Shown piece after piece: positions 35,243 through 43,464 of a stretch of DNA of 64,000 nt (the first letter of the stretch is position 1; each line of letters opens with the position of its first letter). The notes under the pieces were generated by a model that saw only the letters and a program-made list of their open reading frames with translations, was not told the DNA's origin and did no database searches. Source of the DNA: Lysinibacter cavernae (lineage in GTDB: Bacteria > Actinomycetota > Actinomycetes > Actinomycetales > Microbacteriaceae); assembly GCF_011758565.1 (NCBI RefSeq), contig NZ_JAAMOX010000002.1, forward strand, positions 372,001-436,000. The letters are read 5' to 3'. The position numbers and the translations under genes were made by a program.

Positions 35243-38200
35243 TTATGAGCGTGTCGACCGACGGGTTCGACCCCTGGTTGCAAGGATTCCTGCGACTCCC
35301 GCGAGCAGGAGCAGCGCGCCGAACGCCACCATCGACGACGAATCGTTTCCGGTTGTTGCCAGCGCTGATTCGCCCATCCGCCAGACCGAGTGCTCTGCAA
35401 CGGTGAAGGTTTCGGATTGGAGGCTGAACTGCGAACCAACGAGGGTGACGGTGTAGTCGCCAAGCGCCAGCTTCCGATCGAGCGGGATGCTGATAACCAC
35501 GTCGCCCGTCGGTCCCGCCGTCGCCGTCACCGGGGGAAGGTCGGTCCCGTTCACCGTCGCTGTCACCGTTTCGCCACGGTGATACCCAAAGCCGTACACC
35601 GTTTGGGTGGCATCGTTTGAGAGCAGCGAGCGTCCAAGCATCACGGATGCTCCGCTCAGGCGAAGATGCAATTCTTCTGAGTCGTTGCCCGCTTTGTCGG
35701 CAACGAGCACTGCGATCGTTTCGTCCCGAGTCGGGGCGAGCAAGTAGACAACCTCAAAGTATCCGTCGGCTCCGGCGATGACGGTTCCAAGCAGCGCCCC
35801 AGCCTCATCCGTCACGGTGACGGTCGAGCCGGGCTCCGCATAACCGGCAAGCATCTCGCCAGTGAAATGCGCAACCACTGCGGCCGTCGGCCGCGTACTG
35901 TCAATCAGGACCGGAGCCTCAACGGCATTTCCGACGGGGTCAGTCACCCGGATGACAACATCGTCGCCTGTCTGCAGCCTTGGTGCCGGGCTGAACGTAA
36001 ACCTGCCCTGCTCATCGATCGCTATTGTGCCAACCAGGCGGTTTCCGTTGCCGTCAAGGAATACCAACTGATCGTCGTATTCGACAACTCCGCCCGAAAT
36101 TGTCTTGCCGTTTGACGGCGCGATTGTTGGCGCGACTGGCGGCGTGGTATCAATCAGGGGAACGGCCGGATCGCTCCTATTATTCGCAGGGTCAACCGCA
36201 ACTACGCGAAGATCATCCTGCTCGGTCAGGCGCGTGCTCGGGGTGAACACAACACAGCCGTCAACAAATTCGCCAAAGGAACCGTCAACGTGAATGCCGT
36301 CGGCGTCTTCAACAACAACGGTGGTGCCGTCTTCAGCGCAGATCGTGAGTGACCTACCATTCGACGGGTCAACCCAAGGCACCGAAGGAGCGACCTGATC
36401 GATGGTGACATTCGTGACCGGCGACACAAACCCGTTGGTGTCTCGCGCCTCGACGTGCACAACCTGACCATCCACGACTGGCGCGGTCAGCGTGACTACG
36501 AACCAGCCGAAGGCGTCAGTCGGCGCGCTGCCGAGCGACAGACCGGTTTCGGTTGTCACAACGACCGTGTTGTTTGCGTCAGCTCGGCCGGTCAGGGTGA
36601 CACCGTTTGAGGGGTTTGCCGCAGGGGCCGAAGGCGTTGGAACAAACGTGACAGTTACTTCGCCCGAAGCCTTCACTCCCCCAACGGTCACGCTTGCGTC
36701 GGCAGTTGCCGCCGCGTCAGAGGTCAGGATGGCTTCGTAACGTCCATCGCCGACAAAGCGGGTCTCGGCAACATCGCCAGCGCTACTCAGAATCACAACA
36801 TCGTCAACCTCGCTCGTGATGAGGTTGCCGTGTGCGTCGTGGAGGTGGGCTTCAAGCAGCACCTCGTGGATGCCGTTTGCCTCGGCGACAGTGACGGATG
36901 CGCGCACTCCAGAATCTGGTGCAGAGAAGTCTCCTGCCCCAAAGCTGATGCTCGCCGGCGAGCCAGAAACTTCGACCCCGCCAATGGTGGCGACGACGGT
37001 CACTGATTGTGCAACTTCGGTGCTCAGGTCAACAAAGGCGATCCCGTCGATTCCCGACTGCGCTATCCCGTCACCGCTCATCGTGGTGACCGGGTCTGTC
37101 GTAACGATCACGGTTGCGCCGCTGACGGCGTTGCCAAACGCATCAACGACACTCACGGTTACGCGATGCGGGTCGGCATCGACGGAAACCTGTTCCGCAG
37201 AGACGCTCAACGCGGAATGCTCGGCGGAGGCCACTCCCGGCACAAAGCTGACAACCGCAGGAGCGGTGCCGATGCCAACCGGTGCCCCGCCAGAAATCAC
37301 CGTCGACACAATCGCAAAATCGGTGTGGGCTCGGGTTGAGCTGAGCAGAAGCGTTGCCCCACCGGCAGCATCCGTTGTTGCCGTCACCGTGCTTGGGCCC
37401 GCGATCGTGTCGGCTCCACTGAGCGCATTCACGCCCTCAGGAACCTGGAATGAGACAACGGCGTTCTGCACCGGCTGGCCTGCGGCGTTTCGGATAAGCG
37501 CACTCACGCTATTTGTTGCGACCCCGTCGGCGACGGCACCGTTCGCGGTAACAGAGATGACGGAATCGGCGGCAACGGGGTCATCGTCATCCGTCACGGT
37601 GACGGAGAGGCTGTCGAGCATGAGCCCGTCAAACTCTGGGTCGTCAGAATGGAGCACGGGGGCCAGCTGCACGCTGCGCGTGCCGTCCACAATCGTGTTA
37701 TTCACGGCGGCAACACCGACGGCAACCTCGCGGTCGGCAACGTCGATGACCGCATCCGTTGAGCTCACGGTCGGTTGGTTTGGCAGCAGCGTCGCCTGTT
37801 CCGCCTCCGTTGTGGCTGGATGCGGCATACGTTCGTCGCGCACCAAGCCTGACCATTGCGGGGTGACCGTCACGAGGGCAGCAGGTGCGAAGGCGGTACG
37901 GCCGAGCGCATCCCGAGCCTCAAGCGAGATGCTGAACTGATCGCTGACGTTCCCCAGTTCGGAAACGCTGAGCGTGCGGGATTCCGGCGCAGTAAGACGA
38001 ATCGGCAGCTGGTACGTTACCGCGTTATCGATCAGGGCTCCGGGTGTCGTCTCGACCCCGGCAGGGTCGGACGAGCGGATGAAGTTGTTTGGCGCATCCA
38101 TGGTGTTTGCCGGTTGCGGGTTGGTGTTTCCGGCGCGGTCGCTCACACTGCCGGCACCAACGCCGAGCGTGACCGTCCCTGCGGCATCCGCCCGCACGGT

Positions 38201-40219
38201 CACGGACCACCGGGTGTTTGTGGAGGCATCTGCGGAAGCCGGCACGACGCTCACGATCTCTGCCGCCGCCTGGCCAAGGTCAAGCGCGCCGCGCAGTGCG
38301 TCGTTGGCAAGTGGCTCGGAGGAGAGCACCTCAAATCGCAACGAACGGCTCCACGAAGGATCAGCCTGAGTCTCCGCCTGCTGCACCCAGAGTTGTGGGC
38401 CGCAGGTGTCTGCACCGGCTACCTCAACCGTTCGGGAGAGCGGCGACACGTTTCCGAGGGCGTCAACGGTCTGCAACCGCAGTTTGGCGCCACCCAGCGA
38501 GTACGGATAGGTCAGCTGGACGCCGTCGGCACCCCAGTCCGCGTCGCTATTCACGGCTACGCCGCCAAGATAGTTCTCTGCGCCGTTTACGCCACCGGCA
38601 AAGGCATCAACTCGGATCGGGTACGCCGGTTGGCCTCCCCCCGCTTGGGGTCGCTGGGTCGTGACGGTGAGCTGACACGCCCCCGGCTCAAACGCTGCGG
38701 CACTCGGGAAGGCGGTGCGAACATTGCCGTTTGCGTTGGCCACATGCACAGGGTTCGCAATATCGCCTGGCAGCTCTGCCGAGTTTGTCGCCGACTCCGT
38801 GTATCCACCAACGGAGCTCAACGTGTTCCGATCGAGCGCAACGCTCGGGCCCCCCGTTGAAGTTACCGAGATGACCTGCCCGACCGCGTTGCGATTCCAG
38901 CCGAAAAATGCGTTGTCGGTTACCGAGACGCGGCCGGCAGATGAGCCTCCGCCGGCAATCTGCACCGCAGGCCCGGTTGGCACCCAGGCCGTCGTGTTGC
39001 TGAAGACGTTGTGATCGATACTCAGGCTCGAACCAGGCGCAGGTTCCTGGACCAGCCGAATATCGCTGTTCCGGTCGCTGTAGATTGATGCGGCCGCCAG
39101 CGTGTTTTGGAACGTATTGCCGCTCACCCGCGAGGTTCCGCCCGTCTGGATTCGATCGCCGCTAATGGGCACGTTACTGTCGTACCCGGCACCGCGACGA
39201 AAATCCAGAAAGCTGCTGTCACGGATGTCAAGATCGTCGACCCTGACCGTGCCCGCATCCCATTTGCCAAGCCCGTATGCAAGATTATTGGCGTCTCGGT
39301 TCTCCCACGAGAAGGTCGATTCGGTGATGCTCAGTCCGTGGATCGGCTCACCGGCGTTTCCTGACTGGGCAACGACGTTGATTCCTGCACGCCACATCGA
39401 ATCAATCGTGACGGCGTGCACGCGTGTCTGCGTTGACCCGCCAACCACGTTAATTCCGCGTTCCGTTGCATAGGCGAGGCCGCCGCTCCCCGCCGGCCCG
39501 TTCGCAATGGTGCCGTGTTCGATGAGCACGTTTGTCGCGGTCTTTCCAACCGAGATCGCTGACTCAGCGCCCGCGATATTAGTGAAGTTTCTCAGCACCT
39601 GGTCTGTTCCCGTGAATGACAGTGTGGTGCCAAGGAGTCCACCGTCGCCGGGCGGAAGTAGCTCAAGTCGATTCTGGAGGTCAATAACCACGTTGCCTGA
39701 GAACCACAGGATGCTGCCGTAGATGTCGCCGTCAATGCTCCCACCGACGATAGTGTTCATGGCCGCCTGACCCTGAATCATCCCGCTGAAACCGGTTGGC
39801 GTGTTTGTCGCGGAGTTGGTAAGCAAGACGATGCCGTCATTCGCGAAGCTGCCATCGAGCTGACGAATCGAACCGGCAGCGGTTGGAGTGGCAAGCGTGA
39901 CCAGCACCTGTTGCGTTGGGTCGAGGTCGGTCAGCGCGTTGGCCTCTTGCGCGGCGGCGAGGAGCGTACACGTTGAGCCGTAGGTCGCGGCGGTTGCACA
40001 GACCCCGTCACCTGGAGTGGCATCGGGAATCAGCCGGACATCGTCGACTCGCAGCGTGTGATCGTATCCGTTAGCGGATGGGGCCGCCGCAGCGGGAAGC
40101 GCGCCAACCCCGGTCAGCTCAACACCAGCTGAGGCGGCGAGCGCACCTGCCAGCACCAGTGCAACGCCAACGACGAAGGACCGTGGCCGTGTGTGATTCC
40201 GCCTCAGATGCACCCGCAT
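35243..40219 (-). CDS. Beta-helix/Ig-domain surface adhesin, LATTG anchor (paralogue of the giant)
   Basis: 1658 residues from the ATG at 40219 (GAGGGG lies rather far upstream). Long signal peptide about 1-46 (ends ALPAAAA). The entry motif LIPDATPGDGVCA and STCTLLAAAQEANAL, and the following beta-helix to about residue 520 (FSGNVVIDLQNR, LRNFTNIAGAESAISVGKT), match the giant protein almost segment by segment. The stalk is much shorter: about four Big-1-like domains (HRVTVSVVDAFGNAVSGATV), then several Ig-like domains of the type PSNGVTLTGRADANNTVVVT and FTGEMLAGYAEPGSTVTVTD. The end is LATTG (about 1620), a hydrophobic helix and RGRTRRSTRS. It starts 53 bases after the sigma-factor stop, so it is probably cotranscribed with that gene. 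Confidence 0.88.
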   Translation of the reverse strand: MRVHLRRNHTRPRSFVVGVALVLAGALAASAGVELTGVGALPAAAAPSANGYDHTLRVDDVRLIPDATPGDGVCATAATYGSTCTLLAAAQEANALTDLDPTQQVLVTLATPTAAGSIRQLDGSFANDGIVLLTNSATNTPTGFSGMIQGQAAMNTIVGGSIDGDIYGSILWFSGNVVIDLQNRLELLPPGDGGLLGTTLSFTGTDQVLRNFTNIAGAESAISVGKTATNVLIEHGTIANGPAGSGGLAYATERGINVVGGSTQTRVHAVTIDSMWRAGINVVAQSGNAGEPIHGLSITESTFSWENRDANNLAYGLGKWDAGTVRVDDLDIRDSSFLDFRRGAGYDSNVPISGDRIQTGGTSRVSGNTFQNTLAAASIYSDRNSDIRLVQEPAPGSSLSIDHNVFSNTTAWVPTGPAVQIAGGGSSAGRVSVTDNAFFGWNRNAVGQVISVTSTGGPSVALDRNTLSSVGGYTESATNSAELPGDIANPVHVANANGNVRTAFPSAAAFEPGACQLTVTTQRPQAGGGQPAYPIRVDAFAGGVNGAENYLGGVAVNSDADWGADGVQLTYPYSLGGAKLRLQTVDALGNVSPLSRTVEVAGADTCGPQLWVQQAETQADPSWSRSLRFEVLSSEPLANDALRGALDLGQAAAEIVSVVPASADASTNTRWSVTVRADAAGTVTLGVGAGSVSDRAGNTNPQPANTMDAPNNFIRSSDPAGVETTPGALIDNAVTYQLPIRLTAPESRTLSVSELGNVSDQFSISLEARDALGRTAFAPAALVTVTPQWSGLVRDERMPHPATTEAEQATLLPNQPTVSSTDAVIDVADREVAVGVAAVNNTIVDGTRSVQLAPVLHSDDPEFDGLMLDSLSVTVTDDDDPVAADSVISVTANGAVADGVATNSVSALIRNAAGQPVQNAVVSFQVPEGVNALSGADTIAGPSTVTATTDAAGGATLLLSSTRAHTDFAIVSTVISGGAPVGIGTAPAVVSFVPGVASAEHSALSVSAEQVSVDADPHRVTVSVVDAFGNAVSGATVIVTTDPVTTMSGDGIAQSGIDGIAFVDLSTEVAQSVTVVATIGGVEVSGSPASISFGAGDFSAPDSGVRASVTVAEANGIHEVLLEAHLHDAHGNLITSEVDDVVILSSAGDVAETRFVGDGRYEAILTSDAAATADASVTVGGVKASGEVTVTFVPTPSAPAANPSNGVTLTGRADANNTVVVTTETGLSLGSAPTDAFGWFVVTLTAPVVDGQVVHVEARDTNGFVSPVTNVTIDQVAPSVPWVDPSNGRSLTICAEDGTTVVVEDADGIHVDGSFGEFVDGCVVFTPSTRLTEQDDLRVVAVDPANNRSDPAVPLIDTTPPVAPTIAPSNGKTISGGVVEYDDQLVFLDGNGNRLVGTIAIDEQGRFTFSPAPRLQTGDDVVIRVTDPVGNAVEAPVLIDSTRPTAAVVAHFTGEMLAGYAEPGSTVTVTDEAGALLGTVIAGADGYFEVVYLLAPTRDETIAVLVADKAGNDSEELHLRLSGASVMLGRSLLSNDATQTVYGFGYHRGETVTATVNGTDLPPVTATAGPTGDVVISIPLDRKLALGDYTVTLVGSQFSLQSETFTVAEHSVWRMGESALATTGNDSSSMVAFGALLLLAGVAGILATRGRTRRSTRS

Positions 40220-40272
40220 GGTTGATGTGTTTCCCCTCAAACGTATGTTCAGACTGCGCAGCAACATCGCGG

Positions 40273-42345
40273 CTACAGCTCAAGATCAGTCAAAATTGGA
40301 GCCCCGACGCGTGTTCCGTCCTCTCCCGTATACACGGAACGCACGGGACGAGCCTTTTCGACGGATTGGAGCGTCGAATTATCAAGCAGGCGGATTCGGC
40401 TCACGCCGTCAGTTGCCGCAATGCGATGCGTGAAGCTCAGGCCGTCGGTGACGGTTACCGAGCTCTGTGGCAGCGCATCAACAATCAGCACCGTCTCTGA
40501 CCTCGACTTGTCGAGCTCAATCATCGGTGCCGTGAGTTCAAATGCTTGTGCATCGGTCTCGTGGCTGTAGGTCAGCGTCGCCCGGTCTTTCTGCCGCACG
40601 ACGAGGGTGTTTCCTCCGGCGATGCCACCCCGTGTGGTGGTCACCGACCACGTTCCGTCAGGTGCGATCGCGCTATCGTTCGCGACGCCGTTGACGAGCA
40701 CGCTCACGGTGGCTCCTGGGATTCCCGTGCCGGTCACGATCGGGAGGAAGCGGGTATCCGCCGTGTCAACGCTGGCAACGACCGGGGTGGGGAGGACCTG
40801 GCCGTTGCGCACTATAAAGGCCCGCGTTGCCGTGTCCGACCTATCCTCGCCGCTGACCTGCTGGTACGCATGCACGGTGTATTCGCCGTCGGGAAGCGTC
40901 TCAGAGCTGAGCGACCACGAGCCTGCCGCCGTCGTCTGCACGACGCGCTCCTGGTAGGCGGCTTCGTCGCCTGAAACGAACAGGGTTACCTCGGATCCGG
41001 CCGTTGCGTATCCGGTGAGGAGCGGGGCTGACGTCGCAAACACGGTGCGCTCGTCAAACGAGTATGTTGGGGCTTCGGTTCCTGCCACAACTGGGATCGA
41101 GAAGAGCGCAGCCGTCTCGGCCTCCCCCTGTCGCTGGGTCCAGTCGCTGCGGTCAACGACCGTTGGGTCCTGTGCGGGGTTGTCGCTCGTGCCGTCCCGC
41201 TCCGCGGAAGGAGTCGGTTGCTCCTGCGCTGAGGAGCTTCCGGTTACGGGGTTATCGGCCGCGGATTCCGAGGGCTTCGCCACGGTTGATAACACAATTG
41301 CGGCCGAGATCACCCCCGCAATGAGCACCCCAGCTGCGGCGAGCAGGGCGACCTTGGTGCCACCGATTGTTGCGGTCTGTGTGGTGCCAGAGACAACCTG
41401 TGTTGCGGCTTGAGCCGAGGATGCCGGCGCGGCGAGTGATGCGGTGAGGCCGGCGGCCATCCCCCCGGTCAGCAGCAGCGGGAGAACCACAGAGTGCAGG
41501 CGAGAAGCCGTTGACTCGGCTTCGGCCAGCACCTTGCTGCAGCTTGCACAGGTTGCCAGGTGCGCCAGCAGCTTCTCGCTCCGCTTTTCGGTGAGCGTTC
41601 CTAACAGGTATGCCGGGAGCCGGTCGATTGTTTCAACGCATGCTGCAGGCAGGTTGTTGTCGTTCAGGTGGGCCCGGATCCATGCCTGTCGAAGGCCGTC
41701 TCTCGCCCGGTATGAGAGGGCGGAAACACTATTCGGTGTCATGTTGAGCTTGGCAGCGATTGCCTGCGGCTTCAGCTCGAGCACTTCGGTGTACCACAGC
41801 ACTTCTTGCCACTGCGTTGGCAGCGACGTAAATGCCTCTTTGATGATGCTTCGCTCGACGCGAGAGTCGGCATCGTCGCTCACGGTTTGCAGTGACTCGC
41901 TGCGTTCGGCTGACTCAAGGTCGACCAGTCGCCGCTGCTCGTTCCGCCATTTATTCGCAATGTTTCGGATGGTCACCTGCAGATACGTGCGAAAGGCCGT
42001 CTTTGGCCCTCCACCACGGGTCAGCGCGATATAAATCTTTGAATAGGCTTCTGCGACCACGTCATGTGGGTCAAGATCGGTGCTGAAGTAGCGGGCACTC
42101 ACCAGCCCAGAAGCCGAATGTCGCGTCCAGAGCAGGGCGTAGGCGGCTCGGTTGCCCGTGCGGGCAAGATCAAGCAGCTCTTCGTCGCTGAGGTCGCTGT
42201 AGTGGTCGGTTGCCGAGCGGATTGAACCCACAACGGCGTTGTTGTCTTCGGCCGTTTTTGGGTTCACCGATGAAGCATCATTGCTGCGAATGGTACGTCG
42301 ATGATCAGTCTGCTGTTGCGATTCGTCATCAAGTTGAAAACTCAA
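40273..42345 (-). CDS. Membrane-tethered ECF sigma factor fused to zinc finger and extracellular-type beta domains
   Basis: About 690 residues. Sigma-2 region about 50-125 (DEELLDLARTGNRAAYALLW, DPHDVVAEAYSKIY, FRTYLQVTIRNIANKW). Sigma-4 region about 160-225 (LPTQWQEVLWYTEVLEL and MTPNSVSALSYRARDGLRQAW). Next an anti-sigma-type zinc finger, HLATCASC (Hx3CxxC), then two hydrophobic segments (about 295-315, weaker, and 337-360, strong), a Ser/Thr/Asp-rich linker and Ig-like domains (LLTGYATAGSEVTLFVSGDE). This single chain combines sigma, anti-sigma and sensor, as in the C-terminally extended actinobacterial ECF groups (ECF52-like). The TTG at 42345 is preferred because GGAAGGGG precedes it; a GTG at 42375 has no ribosome site. 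It probably controls the downstream adhesin genes (inferred). Confidence 0.85.
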   Translation of the reverse strand: MSFQLDDESQQQTDHRRTIRSNDASSVNPKTAEDNNAVVGSIRSATDHYSDLSDEELLDLARTGNRAAYALLWTRHSASGLVSARYFSTDLDPHDVVAEAYSKIYIALTRGGGPKTAFRTYLQVTIRNIANKWRNEQRRLVDLESAERSESLQTVSDDADSRVERSIIKEAFTSLPTQWQEVLWYTEVLELKPQAIAAKLNMTPNSVSALSYRARDGLRQAWIRAHLNDNNLPAACVETIDRLPAYLLGTLTEKRSEKLLAHLATCASCSKVLAEAESTASRLHSVVLPLLLTGGMAAGLTASLAAPASSAQAATQVVSGTTQTATIGGTKVALLAAAGVLIAGVISAAIVLSTVAKPSESAADNPVTGSSSAQEQPTPSAERDGTSDNPAQDPTVVDRSDWTQRQGEAETAALFSIPVVAGTEAPTYSFDERTVFATSAPLLTGYATAGSEVTLFVSGDEAAYQERVVQTTAAGSWSLSSETLPDGEYTVHAYQQVSGEDRSDTATRAFIVRNGQVLPTPVVASVDTADTRFLPIVTGTGIPGATVSVLVNGVANDSAIAPDGTWSVTTTRGGIAGGNTLVVRQKDRATLTYSHETDAQAFELTAPMIELDKSRSETVLIVDALPQSSVTVTDGLSFTHRIAATDGVSRIRLLDNSTLQSVEKARPVRSVYTGEDGTRVGAPILTDLEL

Positions 42346-42386
42346 AACACCCCTTCCATCAACTACGTTGATCACCGAGCACGGCG

Positions 42387-42401
42387 TTTATGACGCGTTT
42401 T
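42387..42401 (-). promoter_or_regulatory. Candidate ECF promoter or operator element before the sigma gene (copy 1)
   Basis: On the minus strand this reads AAAACGCGTCATAAA, 42 bases before the preferred TTG start of the sigma gene. The CGTC core is typical of -10 elements read by ECF sigma factors. An identical 15-mer recurs at 42756-42770. Confidence 0.35.
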
Positions 42402-42550
42402 AAGAAACGTATTTCGATAAACGGTGCGCACCCCTCGCCGTAGCGAGCGTCTGCTGATTCTCCCCAGAATCCCCTAGACCATGTATTAAATCATACCGAG
42501 CAGCATATTTGCTGGGAAAACCGGCCAAACACCCACGCCGCATCGAGAAG

Positions 42551-42587
42551 GAGGTGCCGCCCCACGTAGGGGAGGGGGCGGCACCTC
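42551..42587. terminator. Perfect 13-bp hairpin in a gene-free region
   Basis: GAGGTGCCGCCCC (42551-42563) and GGGGCGGCACCTC (42575-42587) pair perfectly around an 11-base loop. It resembles a terminator, but no gene ends nearby on either strand, so it may belong to a leader RNA, a small RNA or a remnant of a lost gene. Confidence 0.4.
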
Positions 42588-42755
42588 GTGTGGTTACTCG
42601 CGATTGCGGCAACCCGACCAACACGAGAACCATCCGGACCGATTAATCGGAGGGGAAACAGTAACCTGCTACCGGATGAACTATGGGGTGCGTCGGTGCG
42701 TTGAGCGGATACGGGGGTGTTCTCCGCTCACCAGTTAAGATCACCCCCGAGCCGA

Positions 42756-42770
42756 TTTATGACGCGTTTT
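42756..42770. promoter_or_regulatory. Second exact copy of the 15-mer TTTATGACGCGTTTT
   Basis: This is identical to 42387-42401 and lies 369 bases away, in the same orientation. The copy is about 100 bases upstream of the TetR gene. A regulator or sigma factor acting on both sides of the divergent region would explain the pair. Confidence 0.35.
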
Positions 42771-42796
42771 TTACACTGATCTGTTCGCACATTGCC

Positions 42797-42806
42797 ATTA
42801 GCTAAT
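42797..42806 (+). promoter_or_regulatory. Palindromic operator candidate before the TetR gene
   Basis: ATTAGCTAAT is a perfect 10-bp palindrome 54 bases before the TetR start, and GCATTAGG recurs 23 bases further on. TetR regulators usually bind palindromes in their own promoter, so this is a likely autoregulatory site. Confidence 0.4.
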
Positions 42807-42859
42807 AGTCGTAGTAAATTACCTATGAGCATTAGGAAATAAATCATCAGGAGGGCACC

Positions 42860-43444
42860 ATGGCGCGCGCAGGATTAACCGCTGAGCGACTCGCGCAGGC
42901 TGGCGCCGAGCTTGCTGACTCGATCGGGTTTGAACGCGTCACGGTCGCCGAACTTGCTCGCCGCTTTGGCGTCAAACCGGCCAGCCTGTACTCGCACGTA
43001 CACGGCACGGTCGACCTCAAAACCCGCATCGCGCTGATCGCACTCGAAGAACTCGCGGATCGAGTGGCGGATGCCGTAGCCGGCCGCTCCCGCAAGGCGG
43101 CACTTGCTGGGCTCGGCAACGCCTACCGGTTGTACGCGCAACAGCATCCCGGTCGTTTTACGGCAGCGCACGAGCGCCTCACCCCCGAAGCAGCAGCCAG
43201 CAGCGCCGGCCCACGGCATGCCAACATGATGCGTTCCATTCTCAGGGGGTACAGCCTAAGCGACGCCGACAAAACCCACGCCGTCCGCATGATCGGCAGC
43301 ACGTTTCAGGGTTTTGTCACCCTCGAATCACACGGGGGCTTCGATCACAGTTCTCCAAGCTCAAACGAATCGTGGGAGCGCATCATCGAGGCTCTCCACT
43401 CCTTGCTCTCCTCGTGGCCGGCGGCCACCCCGGCCGGCGCCTGA
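42860..43444 (+). CDS. TetR-family regulator
   Basis: 194 residues, ATG with AGGAGG 6 bases upstream. The N-terminal helix-turn-helix (LTAERLAQAGAELADSIGFE, TVAELARRFGVKPASLYSHV) is typical. The C-terminal domain (AQQHPGRFTAAHERLTPEAA, MIGSTFQGFVTLESHGGFDH) matches the WHG/TetR_C_33 type found in many actinobacterial regulators. It precedes the SGNH hydrolase gene by 20 bases on the same strand, so the two form an operon, and the regulator probably controls it. This plus-strand pair interrupts an otherwise minus-strand surface-protein cluster. Confidence 0.9.
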   Translation: MARAGLTAERLAQAGAELADSIGFERVTVAELARRFGVKPASLYSHVHGTVDLKTRIALIALEELADRVADAVAGRSRKAALAGLGNAYRLYAQQHPGRFTAAHERLTPEAAASSAGPRHANMMRSILRGYSLSDADKTHAVRMIGSTFQGFVTLESHGGFDHSSPSSNESWERIIEALHSLLSSWPAATPAGA

Positions 43445-43464
43445 ACACAGACGAAAGAATCGCA

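Larger units (their letters stand above)
42376..42859. other. 484-bp divergent intergenic region with unexplained structured elements
   Basis: No protein-like frame is convincing here. The stretch holds the duplicated 15-mer TTTATGACGCGTTTT (42387-42401 and 42756-42770), a perfect 13-bp hairpin (42551-42563 with 42575-42587), the palindrome CCGATTAATCGG (42639-42650), two interleaved helices (42703-42708 with 42724-42729; 42712-42719 with 42742-42749) that would form an H-type pseudoknot, a T6 run at 42767-42772, and the palindrome ATTAGCTAAT (42797-42806) close to the TetR gene. It separates the sigma gene from the TetR gene. Confidence 0.6.

Noticed and set aside
42400-42633. Minus-strand 77-codon frame upstream of the first sigma gene
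   Set aside because: It runs through the 13-bp hairpin, has no ribosome site and no protein-like pattern.
42600-42720. Possible cyclic-di-AMP (ydaO-type) riboswitch, because of GGAGGGGAAACAG and ATGGGGTG
   Set aside because: The other conserved blocks and the pairing scheme are missing, so only an unassigned structured region is reported.
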